Assembly (NCBI GenBank): GCA_032139905.1
Contig: JAQJDB010000007.1
Location: 186,001-250,000 of the forward strand
Source of the DNA: Nitrospira sp. MA-1
GTDB taxonomy: Bacteria; Nitrospirota; Nitrospiria; Nitrospirales; UBA8639
Direction of reading: 5' to 3'
Length of the DNA stretch: 64,000 bases
Below are positions 25,275 through 34,063 of this stretch, piece by piece. Below the pieces are notes generated by a model that saw only the letters and a program-made list of their open reading frames with translations, made no database searches and had not been told where the DNA came from. Each line of letters starts with the position of its first letter. The stretch's first letter is position 1. The position numbers were made by a program, and so were the translations under genes.

Positions 25275-25412
25275 CGCCATTCCAAAACCTGGGATTGTAA
25301 GAATACACAAGGAAATTGATGGAGGATTGTTTATGCTGGGAAGGGAGTTCGATGAAAGGCGAGACCTGGCAGGTCAAGCTGATGATTGGCCGCTTCGTCA
25401 AGAGGAGAAATC

Positions 25413-25724
25413 ATGATCCACATCACAACACCGGCTGTGGAAAAATTGAAAATCTTGATCGAGGAGCATCCTGAGGATCCCATTGTCCGTTTAGCCGTTC
25501 GGGACCGGGATGACAAAGTCCTCGTTTTTTCCATTACACTTGAAGATGCCGTAACACAGGAGGATTCGGTCTTAGATATTGAAGGGCTCATCATCGCAAT
25601 AGACGGCTCCTGTGCAACACGGCTGGAAGGTGTCACTGTTGATTATGAGGACGTTGGTGGATTCAGCTTCCATCACCCGGAACCGCCCGATCCTTATAAA
25701 TTAAACCTGATCCTACCTGAATGA
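25413..25724 (+). CDS. HesB/IscA-like domain protein lacking the cluster-binding cysteines
   Basis: A 103-residue protein shaped like an A-type iron-sulfur carrier: MIHITTPAVEKLKILIEEHP, a central FSITLEDAVTQEDSVLDIEG and a terminal VGGFSFHHPEP (family pattern GFxFxNP). In IscA/ErpA/SufA the cluster is held by one central Cys and a C-terminal CGC. Here neither is present; the only Cys lies in IDGSCATRLEG. It therefore probably does not carry a cluster in the usual way. AAGAGGAGAAATC gives a strong start. It lies 138 bases downstream of the dehydrogenase gene, on the same strand. Confidence 0.7.
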   Translation: MIHITTPAVEKLKILIEEHPEDPIVRLAVRDRDDKVLVFSITLEDAVTQEDSVLDIEGLIIAIDGSCATRLEGVTVDYEDVGGFSFHHPEPPDPYKLNLILPE

Positions 25725-25836
25725 GGCCGATAGAATGGGATTGGGGCACCAATTGAACCCGAATGCGGGAAGGTTCTTCATCAACGATTGTTGTTAACGT
25801 CAACCAGTAACTTCCACCCCCGCGTTTATTCGTATT

Positions 25837-27021
25837 ATGGAAATATTTTTTGCAACATGTCCTCGTGGCTTAGAAGAAGTTCTCAGCCAGGAACTTCAAG
25901 AATTGGGCGGACAGGAAATTCGATTGACTCCTGGCGGGGTCGAATGTCGGGGCCCTTTTCCTCTCTGCTACCGGCTCAACTTAGAAAGTCGCATTGCCAG
26001 CCGTATTTTGTGGCGAGTCGGGCAGGGGTGGTACCGGGATGAGGAGGATCTCTATCGCCTTGCCTCAAGTCTTCCCTGGCCCGAATATTTTTCCGTGGAC
26101 TGTCACATCAAAGTTCGCATCATTGCTCAACATTCTCCACTGAAAAGCCTGGAGTTTGCGACGTTGCGAGTGAAAGATGCCATTTGTGACCGATTTGTTC
26201 GGGCGACACATGCACGCCCCGAGGTGAGCAAACGCCAACCCGATATTCAAATTGTGGTCTTTGTCGATGAAGAGCATGTTGTGTGGTATATCGACACCTC
26301 GGGAGATCCGCTGTTTAAACGTGGATGGCGGAAGGTGGCCGGAGAAGCGCCGATACGAGAAAATTTGGCCGCTGGCATCATCCGGCTTTCAGGTTGGACC
26401 GGCGAGCAGGTCTTCCTTGATCCGATGTGTGGCGCGGGCACATTTTTAATTGAGGCGGCGTTGATGGCCAAAGGGATTGCCCCAGGTAGTGGGCGGGAAT
26501 TTGCCTTTCGGCACCTGCAGAATTTTGATCCCACGATTTGGGATCACCTACGGCAAGAGTCGATCAAACCGGTCGCTCCCGGTCCGGGTCTCTCAATTAT
26601 TGGGTATGATGAGGATGCGAATGCCTTGACTATGGCAAGAAGAAATCTGGAAGGCTTGGGGCTTGAGAATATTCAATTGGGTCAGGTTGATGTGTTGGAT
26701 GTAACGCCTCCAGGGCCAAAGGGTTTTCTGGTCACCAATCCTCCCTATGGAGTGAGAATGGGGGACCGGTCGGAGCTGGAGGAGTGGTATCCGAAGTTTG
26801 GGAATCTCTTGAAACAGCGGTTTGCTGGGTGGGATGTCTATGTGCTCACGGCCGATTCGCGTCTTCCTAAACTCATTCATTTAGCGCCGTCTCGCAAAAT
26901 CCCCTTGTTCAACGGGCCGTTGGAATCAAGATTGTATGAATTTCAGATGGTGGCCGGAGGTAACCGGAAATCGGCCAGGCAGGCCAGGCAACAGGCGGTG
27001 AATAACCCCGGACTTAAATGA
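25837..27021 (+). CDS. THUMP-domain class I RNA methyltransferase (RlmL/YpsC-like)
   Basis: A 394-residue protein. The N-terminal 45-155 region is a THUMP RNA-binding domain (FFATCPRGLEEVLSQEL at the start, LSYDTSG-like end with YIDTSGDPLFKRGWR). The methyltransferase domain has motif I LDPMCGAGTFLIEAAL (195-202 core) and motif IV TNPPYGVRMGD near 300, typical of N2-guanosine methylation. It corresponds to the first half of E. coli RlmKL or to B. subtilis YpsC, which methylate 23S rRNA G2445. The last 15 residues are basic. Its end overlaps the convergent receiver gene by 8 bases. Confidence 0.85.
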   Translation: MEIFFATCPRGLEEVLSQELQELGGQEIRLTPGGVECRGPFPLCYRLNLESRIASRILWRVGQGWYRDEEDLYRLASSLPWPEYFSVDCHIKVRIIAQHSPLKSLEFATLRVKDAICDRFVRATHARPEVSKRQPDIQIVVFVDEEHVVWYIDTSGDPLFKRGWRKVAGEAPIRENLAAGIIRLSGWTGEQVFLDPMCGAGTFLIEAALMAKGIAPGSGREFAFRHLQNFDPTIWDHLRQESIKPVAPGPGLSIIGYDEDANALTMARRNLEGLGLENIQLGQVDVLDVTPPGPKGFLVTNPPYGVRMGDRSELEEWYPKFGNLLKQRFAGWDVYVLTADSRLPKLIHLAPSRKIPLFNGPLESRLYEFQMVAGGNRKSARQARQQAVNNPGLK

Positions 27022-27466
27022 GAGGTTTTCCGGCCATGTTTAAAAGCGAGACCCAGACATCTTCAATGCATCGCAGCACATAGATCCATTCGTCGCAGGT
27101 CTTCGGTCGTTTGAATAGATGACAATTGGGAGGGAAGGGAAAATCTTTCGATTGACGTGGAGCCTCCTCCGAAAACAACGCCACCGGAATGGACTGTAAG
27201 CGGCGGTCGCGCTGGAGTCCCTTAATAATCTCTTCTCCCGTCACATCGGGGAGATGATTGGAGAGAAAAATCAGGTCGGGTTGTGGGGCATCCATAAAGG
27301 GATATTCCTGATTTAAAAAGGACATGGCTTGTTCGCCGTCCTCGGCCTCAAGAATTTCCACACAGATGATTTGGGCTACCGTCAGGGCTTCCTTGAGGGC
27401 TTCTATCTGGGCCGTATCATCCTCAATCGTCAGGATCTTTATTGTGTTTTTGACGGCTCCGCGCAT
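27014..27466 (-). CDS. Stand-alone receiver-domain protein without the phosphoacceptor Asp
   Basis: A 150-residue CheY-like domain. The acidic pair (IEDD, residues 14-17) and the Lys of the FKRP motif are conserved, but the central phosphorylation site DLIFLSNHLPD has Ser69 where the family has Asp. The C-terminal extension (WIYVLRCIEDVWVSLLN) is a helix like that of Rcp1-type response regulators, which act without an output domain. Phosphorylation by a histidine kinase should not occur in the normal way. No kinase or phytochrome gene is adjacent. It overlaps the end of the RNA methyltransferase gene tail to tail. Confidence 0.8.
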   Translation of the reverse strand: MRGAVKNTIKILTIEDDTAQIEALKEALTVAQIICVEILEAEDGEQAMSFLNQEYPFMDAPQPDLIFLSNHLPDVTGEEIIKGLQRDRRLQSIPVALFSEEAPRQSKDFPFPPNCHLFKRPKTCDEWIYVLRCIEDVWVSLLNMAGKPLI

Positions 27467-27988
27467 TATCCGATGCCCATCTTTCTGGTTGAAAATGACT
27501 GCCCACCCTTCAGTCTGGTGAAAGATGGTTGCCTGAGGACGACAGAGATTACGTGTAGTGGTCCATCTGTTTTTTCGGTTGAATCCTCGTTGAGTTTAAG
27601 GGAAAGCAGGTTGGGAAGAATTTTTTATAAAGACGGATGGGGAGGAGAGCGTCGATGCTTGAAACATATTCTGATGAACGCACATTGGGTCGAAGCCCAA
27701 TACGCTGAAAGGTGGTTCAGCAAAGAGCGAGAATTTCCTCCAGTTTGAATAATCATGAAGCAATCGGGCGAATAGGGGGTTCCGATTCCCCTAGGTAGCT
27801 GGATAAAGAAACGCCCGTGGCATGATGGAAAAGATGTTAGGTAGGGGATCGCGAGCGAAAAAGCGGCTGAGCGAAGCCAGATTTTGACGATTTCGTTGGC
27901 CCGTAGTGGGACTCTGGTCTAAGAAAACGGCGAAATATGGACCGCTTAAACACTTTTGTAGCCGATTCATCCTAAGAACGACAGGCTC
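27467..27988. other. Intergenic region, no gene recognised
   Basis: A 522-base gap between two reverse-strand genes, so it should hold the promoter of the receiver-domain gene. A small hairpin GGGG-N9-CCCC lies at about 27775-27793. The segment about 27860-27990 has a repeat-like, G+C-rich text with no coding character. No RNA gene was recognised. Confidence 0.35.
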
Positions 27989-28777
27989 CTAGGCAGGGAG
28001 GCTCGCAAGAAATTGTTGGATCACGGGCATGGCATCAGGGCGAGCGGCGATGATGCCATTGATGGTGGGATGAGGTTGGTTGCATTGAATGGGTTTCATA
28101 TCTCTGTCCACGACGACCCCTCCTGCCGTTTGAACCAGAAGGAGGGCAGCCGCGATATCCCATTCGTTTTGTGTGCCAATATTGATCACTCCGTCAATCT
28201 GTCCGGCGGCCACCAGTGCCAATGAATAAGCGATGGAACCCATCAGACTGCGGCAATTGGCGGTTTCTCTCCATGTGTGAATGGTGGAGCGGGCAATGGG
28301 TCCTGTGTTCACCAGAAATGAGAAGCGGTGTCCTGGGATCTGGGGGACATGAATGGGGCAGCCATTCACGGTTGCCGGTTCCCCTCGCACGGCACAAAAA
28401 TATTCCCGGGTGGCCGGGTTGAAGATAATCCCGATCGAGGCCTGTCCATGGTCGATGAGCGCGAGAGAGATGGCGAATTGTGGCAGGCTTTTAATAAAGG
28501 GTTTGGTCCCATCGATGGGATCCAGGATCCACACACGGTTTTTTTTCAGTCTGAGAATGTTGTCGGGCGATTCTTCCGAAAGCCAGCCATCATCAGGGTA
28601 GGCGGTAAATAACGCTTCCTGAATGATACGATTGACTTCCAGATCGGCATTGGTCACTGGCGATCCGTCTGGCTTGATCTGGACGGCCAAGCCTTCATAT
28701 TGGATTCTGTGAAGCCGATCACTTGCAAGGAGCATGGCTTGTCGAACGATGGAAAGTTCTTGGCGATAATCAGTCAT
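27989..28777 (-). CDS. cysQ: 3'(2'),5'-bisphosphate nucleotidase (CysQ / inositol monophosphatase family)
   Basis: A 262-residue lithium-sensitive phosphatase-fold protein. Metal-binding motifs are SEES (E68, E69), WILDPIDGTKPF (D86, D89) and NEWDIAAALLLVQTAGG near the C-terminus. SPVTNADLEVNRII and the general sequence fit the CysQ/HisN branch. CysQ hydrolyses 3'-phosphoadenosine 5'-phosphate, a by-product of sulfate assimilation. HisN-like histidinol phosphatases look similar, so the exact substrate is not certain. It is a single gene on the reverse strand. Confidence 0.8.
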   Translation of the reverse strand: MTDYRQELSIVRQAMLLASDRLHRIQYEGLAVQIKPDGSPVTNADLEVNRIIQEALFTAYPDDGWLSEESPDNILRLKKNRVWILDPIDGTKPFIKSLPQFAISLALIDHGQASIGIIFNPATREYFCAVRGEPATVNGCPIHVPQIPGHRFSFLVNTGPIARSTIHTWRETANCRSLMGSIAYSLALVAAGQIDGVINIGTQNEWDIAAALLLVQTAGGVVVDRDMKPIQCNQPHPTINGIIAARPDAMPVIQQFLASLPA

Positions 28778-29000
28778 GATGTCAATGGTTCTGGAGCAGT
28801 CGTCCTGGGGAGTAAATGCTTATTCTTACTATTATATCCTGGATCATCGGTTAAGTGTGGAGCGCGCCAGAGGTATCGGGCCTCACAGTTCATAGCATGA
28901 GAGACGCGTCCGAGGCTAGATTGTCTGCAAGGTGATGGCGGAATGAAAGGGTTCGGGTTCATGAGATGAGACCTGAGGAGAGTTCCTGGAGCAGCGTATT

Positions 29001-29231
29001 ATGCAAACCGTGACCGTGAGACTGAAAATTTCTCCCGAACGCTTTCAGGCCTATTACCAGGGTGCGGTGGAATATGTGGTCGCACCGTCTATCGATGGTC
29101 GGACGATCCAATTTCCCGCCAGAGTCCTACGTCCTTTTGTCTCCCATCAGGGGGTCCAGGGTACATTTGAGATCACCTTCGATGCCAATTTGAAGTTTCA
29201 TTCGATCCGCCTGGCACAGGATGACAGGTGA
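29001..29231 (+). CDS. DUF2835 family protein
   Basis: A 76-residue protein matching the DUF2835 pattern: VRLKISPERFQAYYQGAVEY at the start, then a TIQFPARVLRPFVSHQGVQG segment and FEITFDANLKFHSIRLA. No function is known for the family. Its stop overlaps the start of the following membrane protein gene (GTGA, 29228-29231), implying translational coupling. Confidence 0.75.
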   Translation: MQTVTVRLKISPERFQAYYQGAVEYVVAPSIDGRTIQFPARVLRPFVSHQGVQGTFEITFDANLKFHSIRLAQDDR

Positions 29232-29680
29232 GCGCAACCGCTATGACTGCGGATGAGTATTCCCTTATCGGATTATTTCTAAGTGCGTTTCTTTCCTCAA
29301 CCGTCTTACCGGGAAGCTCCGAGGTTGTGTTCGTCTTTTTGGCATCACAGGGACATCTCCCTGCCTGGAGTCTTCTCGTCACGGCCACAGCAGGCAATAC
29401 CCTTGGTGGAATGAGTTCATGGGCTTTGGGGTGGCTCATCGGGTGGTGGTATCCATTCCATGGGTTGACCCAACCAGCTCAGCATCTGGCAGTGGAACGG
29501 GTTCGCAAGTGGGGCAGTCCGGTGCTGTTATTGTCCTGGGTGCCGTTCATTGGGGATCCGCTCTGCATCGCCGCTGGGTGGTTGCGGGTGGGCTGGGTCC
29601 GGGCACTCGTGTGCATCGGGATCGGCAAAGGGTGCCGGTATGCGGTCTTGTTCGCCCTGTTGCCCACCAGTGGAGGGTGA
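29228..29680 (+). CDS. YqaA-like (SNARE-associated/DedA superfamily) membrane protein
   Basis: A 150-residue inner-membrane protein with about four hydrophobic segments. It matches the short YqaA type of the DedA superfamily: FLSAFLSSTVLPGSSEVVFV (re-entrant loop with charged residue), ATAGNTLGGMSSWALG and GSPVLLLSWVPFIGDPLCIAAGWLR. Related DedA proteins support membrane lipid distribution and proton-dependent processes; YqaA itself is uncharacterised. A GTG start overlaps the stop of the DUF2835 gene by four bases. The C-terminus is short. Confidence 0.8.
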   Translation: MSATAMTADEYSLIGLFLSAFLSSTVLPGSSEVVFVFLASQGHLPAWSLLVTATAGNTLGGMSSWALGWLIGWWYPFHGLTQPAQHLAVERVRKWGSPVLLLSWVPFIGDPLCIAAGWLRVGWVRALVCIGIGKGCRYAVLFALLPTSGG

Positions 29681-29834
29681 ACGGCGAAGGCGTCTGACTA
29701 TAGCATTCAGAAAACGTTGTTGGTATTGTTGCCCTTCCGCCTTGCCACGTAAGTGCCAATATCCTTTTTTTGTAAATTTCTAGTCCACACGACTATTTCT
29801 TTTACGTCCAAGCCCAATATGGAGCCCTCATATC

Positions 29835-30953
29835 GTGAATGTTCCTCTTCTTGATTTAAAAACCCAATACGCCAGCATCAAACAAGACATTCAGGTGGCG
29901 TTGGACAAGGTGTGTGCGGAGCAAAGTTTTATTCTGGGCACCCATGTTCAAAACCTCGAACAGACCCTGGCGTCATTTATCGGCACGGATCATGCGATTG
30001 GTGTGGCGTCCGGAAGCGATGCGTTACTGTTGTCGTTGATGGAAGTGGGGATAGAACCGGGCGATCGGGTCGTGACGGTCCCCTTTACCTTTTTCGCGTC
30101 GGCAGGAGTGATTTCCCGGCTTCACGCACGTCCGGTCTTTGTCGATGTGATGCCTGATACGTTTAATCTCGATCCCAGCCGGTTAGCGGATAGCTTCACT
30201 TCCGAGGTCAAAGCCATTCTCCCGGTCCATCTTTTTGGACAATGTGCGGACATGGAATCCATTGTTCAGATTGCAGACGAAAAGGAAATCCCGGTCATTG
30301 AGGATGCCTGTCAGGCCATCGGTGCCGCTCGAAACGGTGTTCAGGCTGGAGCATTCGGCCGTACAGGGTGCTTCAGCTTTTTTCCGTCAAAAAATTTAGG
30401 GGGATTTGGTGACGGCGGGGTGATTACTACGCGGGATCCTCTGGTTGCGGAACGACTGCAACTCTTGCGTGTGCACGGGAGCCGGTCAGAGTATCATCAT
30501 CATTTCATCGGGATGAACAGCCGGTTGGATGCGCTGCAAGCGGCCATCCTCCAGGTAAAATTTCAGCATTTGGCTGAGTGGACCGCCAAGCGTCAAGCAC
30601 ATGCAGCGAGTTATCTGAAATTATTTCAGACATGCGGTCTTGATGAGCGAGTGACCGTGCCGGTGGTGTCATCCGGCAATACTCATGTTTACAACCAATT
30701 CACCATCCGCACCCCACGGCGAGACGAACTCAGTACCTATCTGACCCACCATGGAATAGGTAATCGCATTTATTACCCTGTCCCCCTTCATCTTCAGGAA
30801 TGCTACCAGGATCTCGGGTATCATAAAGGCGATTTTCCTGTCTCGGAACAACTCTCCCAAGAGGTGCTTTCCCTTCCCATTTATCCTGAACTCACAGCGG
30901 ATCAACTTCAGTATGTGGTTGACACGATCAAATCCTTCTTTGATTGTCGTTAA
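29835..30953 (+). CDS. DegT/DnrJ/EryC1/StrS aminotransferase
   Basis: A 372-residue PLP-dependent sugar aminotransferase. It begins NVPLLDLKTQY as the family does. The PLP lysine is in FSFFPSKNLGGFGDGG, and phosphate/ring contacts are in ASGSDALLLSL and IEDACQAIGA. Members transfer an amino group onto a keto-sugar nucleotide used for surface glycans. GTG at 29835 is used as start. No sugar-nucleotide dehydratase or transferase gene is adjacent, so the pathway cannot be named. The downstream QueF gene is convergent, with a small ACCCC-N6-GGGGT hairpin (30962-30977) between. Confidence 0.85.
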   Translation: MNVPLLDLKTQYASIKQDIQVALDKVCAEQSFILGTHVQNLEQTLASFIGTDHAIGVASGSDALLLSLMEVGIEPGDRVVTVPFTFFASAGVISRLHARPVFVDVMPDTFNLDPSRLADSFTSEVKAILPVHLFGQCADMESIVQIADEKEIPVIEDACQAIGAARNGVQAGAFGRTGCFSFFPSKNLGGFGDGGVITTRDPLVAERLQLLRVHGSRSEYHHHFIGMNSRLDALQAAILQVKFQHLAEWTAKRQAHAASYLKLFQTCGLDERVTVPVVSSGNTHVYNQFTIRTPRRDELSTYLTHHGIGNRIYYPVPLHLQECYQDLGYHKGDFPVSEQLSQEVLSLPIYPELTADQLQYVVDTIKSFFDCR

Positions 30954-31002
30954 AGGAGATAACCCCATAATTGGGGTATAAGCCTATTGAGAACGAGAAA
31001 AT

Positions 31003-31428
31003 TTATTGAGGGTACCGGGCTTGAATCACGCTCCGGAGTCCGCCTCTGGCGGTAAACTCCCCGGTGACGATGGCTGACACAGGGCGGCAGGCTTTGACGA
31101 AATCGGCCAGAATTTTGTTGACCGCATTTTCATAAAAGATGCCCAGGTTTCGATAAGCGTGGATATACATTTTGAGGGATTTTAATTCAAGACAGGATTG
31201 GTCCGGCACATAGGTCAACCGGATGGTTCCAAAGTCAGGAAGGCCTGTTTTAGGACAAATGGCCGTATATTCCGGAATCTCTATCGTAATTTCATAGCCT
31301 GGATATTGGTTAGGCCAGGTTTCGATGCGTGGTAATTTCTCGGCAATTCCGCTCTTGGCATGTCGTTCCGAATAGCCTGATCGTGAAGAAGCGTGGGTTT
31401 TTTTCATGAGTGAAGGGCTCGTCTCCAT
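31003..31428 (-). CDS. queF: NADPH-dependent 7-cyano-7-deazaguanine reductase QueF
   Basis: A 141-residue protein of the short (YkvM-type) QueF class, which reduces preQ0 to preQ1 in queuosine synthesis. C58 in TAICPKTGLPDFG is the catalytic thioimide-forming Cys, with D65 beside it. The substrate-binding LELKSLKMYIHAYRN and the FYENAVNKIL segment with its Glu-His-type contacts are present. An N-terminal tail of about 30 residues is longer than in many relatives and may be unstructured; an ATG at residue 8 is another possible start. The remaining queuosine genes are not in the window. Confidence 0.92.
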   Translation of the reverse strand: METSPSLMKKTHASSRSGYSERHAKSGIAEKLPRIETWPNQYPGYEITIEIPEYTAICPKTGLPDFGTIRLTYVPDQSCLELKSLKMYIHAYRNLGIFYENAVNKILADFVKACRPVSAIVTGEFTARGGLRSVIQARYPQ

Positions 31429-31638
31429 GGATTTTTGAGAAGGGAGCCTAGTCTACTCTTTTTTGAAATTTCCTCGCAACCTCATGCCACCGGTTTCTTG
31501 AGAATACCCCTACCCTGGGCTATACTCGCTGGACATTCCTGGCGCGCTTGGTATTTTTCCGAAGCCGTTTTTATTCACCACCCAAATGTACCCTCACCCC
31601 GATCCTGAGTGTGACGAGTTGAAAAGCGGGGGAGGGAA

Positions 31639-32172
31639 TTGTGGAGTCTGTCTAAAGCGATGAGCAGTATCACGATGTTGGAAGCTGACGATTTTGTGAA
31701 AGGCCTGCAAGGCATTGGATTCGATTTTTTTACCGGTGTGCCCGACACCATTTTGGGGGGCATTATTGCCCATTTGACGGAAGAACAGTTGTATACCCCT
31801 GCGGTTCGCGAAGATGAGGCGGTGGCGATGGCCGCAGGAGCCTACCTTGGCGGGAAAATCCCGGTGGTGTTGATGCAAAACTCCGGATTGGGTAATGCCC
31901 TGAATGTTCTGGCTTCTCTCAATTTGATTTATCAAATCCCCTGTTTGCTGTTGGTGTCCTGGCGTGGCTTCGAAGGCAAGGACGCTCCTGAGCATCTGGT
32001 GATGGGGGAAACGATGACGACGCTGTTGGATACGGTTCGGATTCCACACCGGACGTTGTCCCAGAAGACGATTGTGGATGATCTGAAATGGACGGCCACG
32101 ACTTTTATGGAGAAGCGGATCCCTGTCGCACTATTGTTGAAAAAGGGAATTGTGAAAACCATTCAGCCCTAG
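31639..32172 (+). CDS. Phosphonopyruvate (or sulfopyruvate) decarboxylase, alpha-type N-terminal subunit
   Basis: A 177-residue thiamine-diphosphate enzyme N-terminal (PYR) domain as a separate chain. Typical features are GIGFDFFTGVPDTILGGII, the activating Glu in AVREDEAVAMAAGAYLGG, and MQNSGLGNALNVLASLN. The same domain forms the first half of single-chain phosphonopyruvate decarboxylase and the ComD subunit of sulfopyruvate decarboxylase. GTG at 31639 is preceded by GGGGGAGG; ATGs at 31660 and 31675 are alternatives. The matching beta subunit follows 151 bases downstream, and the aminotransferase and cytidylyltransferase context favours phosphonopyruvate as substrate. Confidence 0.82.
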   Translation: MWSLSKAMSSITMLEADDFVKGLQGIGFDFFTGVPDTILGGIIAHLTEEQLYTPAVREDEAVAMAAGAYLGGKIPVVLMQNSGLGNALNVLASLNLIYQIPCLLLVSWRGFEGKDAPEHLVMGETMTTLLDTVRIPHRTLSQKTIVDDLKWTATTFMEKRIPVALLLKKGIVKTIQP

Positions 32173-32323
32173 TGGGATGTCAAAAAGCAGTCCGCATGAA
32201 TCTGTCATGTGTTCTGGATCGGTCACGTTTGGAAAGAGTAGTCAATCCGTAAGTCTATACAGTGAGTGGTCAACGGGTTGATTGTAAAAGCTAAAAAGTA
32301 ACCATTGTGTTGGAGATGCAACG

Positions 32324-32905
32324 ATGATTGGACCAGAAGAAGGGGTGATGCAGAGCCGGGCGCAGGCGATGGCGGCTATTTTGGAAATCATGACCGATCA
32401 GCTGCTTGTTGTCTGCAATGGGTTTCCCTCCCGTGAAGCCTGTAAACTCCGTGATCGGGCTCAAAATTTTTATATGATTGGCTCCATGGGCGCGACGGCA
32501 GCTATCGGATTAGGATTGGCTCTGGCCCAGCCAGAAAAAACGGTGGTCGTATTTGATGGCGACGGAAATGTGCTGATGAGTCTTGGCACGTTGGCCACGA
32601 TTAGTGCGTTGCGACCGAAAAATTTCATTCATGTGGTTTTTGATAATGAAGTGTATGGGACCACCGGCAATCAACCCACCTATTCCAGGGTGGTGGGCCT
32701 GGATAAAATGGCCAAAGCCGCAGGATACAAGAATGTTGAGCGCGTCTGGGAGCGAGAAGATATTGTATATGAGTTTAAGGCCATGCTAGGAGATGACGGG
32801 CCGAATTTTTTGTTGATCAAAGTGAATGAACAGCTTGAAGAGGCGGATCGTATTGCCTTGGGTCCAGCCGAGCTGACGAAACGGTTTAAGGGGAGTGTCA
32901 CCTAA
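32324..32905 (+). CDS. Phosphonopyruvate (or sulfopyruvate) decarboxylase, beta-type C-terminal subunit
   Basis: A 193-residue TPP-binding (PP) domain. The thiamine diphosphate/metal motif is FDGDGNVLMSLGTLATIS followed by FDNEVYGTTGNQPTYSRV, closely like phosphonopyruvate decarboxylase and ComE. IGSMGATAAIGLGLALAQP is also conserved. With the alpha chain it should decarboxylate phosphonopyruvate to phosphonoacetaldehyde, the step that pulls the unfavourable PEP mutase reaction forward in known phosphonate pathways. Separate chains are usual for sulfopyruvate decarboxylase, so that activity is the main alternative. The PhnW-like gene begins 69 bases later. Confidence 0.85.
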   Translation: MIGPEEGVMQSRAQAMAAILEIMTDQLLVVCNGFPSREACKLRDRAQNFYMIGSMGATAAIGLGLALAQPEKTVVVFDGDGNVLMSLGTLATISALRPKNFIHVVFDNEVYGTTGNQPTYSRVVGLDKMAKAAGYKNVERVWEREDIVYEFKAMLGDDGPNFLLIKVNEQLEEADRIALGPAELTKRFKGSVT

Positions 32906-32974
32906 CGACACAATGGATGTGTTCGCGTAGAAGCCTAATCGCCAGCCTGTTAAGCGTGTAAAGGAAGAGGGTTC

Positions 32975-34063
32975 ATGATTTTATTCAATCCAGGTCCCGT
33001 CAATGTGTCTGAAAGAGTGCGTCAGGCGTTACTTCAACCAGATGTCTGTCATCGAGAGTCGGAGTTTTCGGAATTACTGTCCGATATCCGGCAAAAATTG
33101 CTGAAGGTCTTTGTGCCTGGTAATGAAGACGAGTACACCGCGATTGTCCTGACGGGTTCCGGCACGGCGGCTGTGGAAGCGGCGTTAATGTCCAGTATTC
33201 CTACCGGCAAGCGGGCGATGGTGATTAATAATGGGGTGTATGGCCAACGGATGTCTTCCATGCTGGCGACGCACCGTTTGCAAACGCCGGACTTAAAGTA
33301 TGACTGGGGAGTCACACCGGATCCGCAGGCGGTTGATTTGGCGCTGAAGCAACACCCGGAAGTGCACACCGTCGCGATGGTTCATCATGAAACGACGCTG
33401 GGATTGATTAATCCCGTGAAAGAAATTGCAGAGATCGTGGACCGGTATGGTCGGGTATTTATGGTGGACTCTGTGAGCGGGCTGGGGGGAGAGGCGCTGG
33501 ATATTGCCGGAAGTAAGCTGTACATGGTCGCGGGGGCCGCTCAGAAATGTATCCAAGGATTTCCTGGTGCAGCATTTGTCTTGGTCCGAAAAGGCTTTAT
33601 GGAGCGGGTGATGAAATATCCCAAGCGGTCCTGGTATTTGAACTTGGCCAATTATTATGAGGAACAGGAGCGGGGGACGATTCCCTTTACTCCAGCCGTC
33701 CAGGTCTATTATGCCTTCCGGGAAGCGTTAAATGAACTCTTAGAAGAGGGCCTCGAGAATCGGATTCAACGATTTCAAGGGTACGCCACCACCATTCGGA
33801 CACGCCTGGAAGAGTGGGGGGTGAAGCCGGTACTTGACCCTACGGTTCAAAGTAATACCTTGACCGCGTTTTATCTCCCGGAAGGGTGTGCCTACCAAAA
33901 GCTACATGATGAGTTAAAGCAAGCCGGGTACGTGATCTATGCGGGGCAGGGACAATTGGAAGAAAAAATTTTCCGTGTTGCCAATATTGGTGCCCTGACC
34001 AATCAGAATATTGAGGGATTTCTCTCCGCTTTTCAGTCCATACTTTCTGGAGCCAGAGCGTGA
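32975..34063 (+). CDS. 2-aminoethylphosphonate:pyruvate aminotransferase-like class V aminotransferase
   Basis: A 362-residue PLP enzyme of the PhnW/serine-glyoxylate aminotransferase group. It begins ILFNPGPVNVSERVRQALLQ, followed by DVCHRESEFSELL as in PhnW. The PLP pocket shows LTGSGTAAVEAAL and VDSVSGLGGE, and the Schiff-base Lys is in AGAAQKCIQGFPG, close to the ANKCIQGVPG of PhnW. In the synthetic direction it would aminate phosphonoacetaldehyde to 2-aminoethylphosphonate. The downstream cytidylyltransferase overlaps its stop by four bases, consistent with a shared pathway. AAGGAAGAGGGTTC precedes the ATG. Confidence 0.85.
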   Translation: MILFNPGPVNVSERVRQALLQPDVCHRESEFSELLSDIRQKLLKVFVPGNEDEYTAIVLTGSGTAAVEAALMSSIPTGKRAMVINNGVYGQRMSSMLATHRLQTPDLKYDWGVTPDPQAVDLALKQHPEVHTVAMVHHETTLGLINPVKEIAEIVDRYGRVFMVDSVSGLGGEALDIAGSKLYMVAGAAQKCIQGFPGAAFVLVRKGFMERVMKYPKRSWYLNLANYYEEQERGTIPFTPAVQVYYAFREALNELLEEGLENRIQRFQGYATTIRTRLEEWGVKPVLDPTVQSNTLTAFYLPEGCAYQKLHDELKQAGYVIYAGQGQLEEKIFRVANIGALTNQNIEGFLSAFQSILSGARA

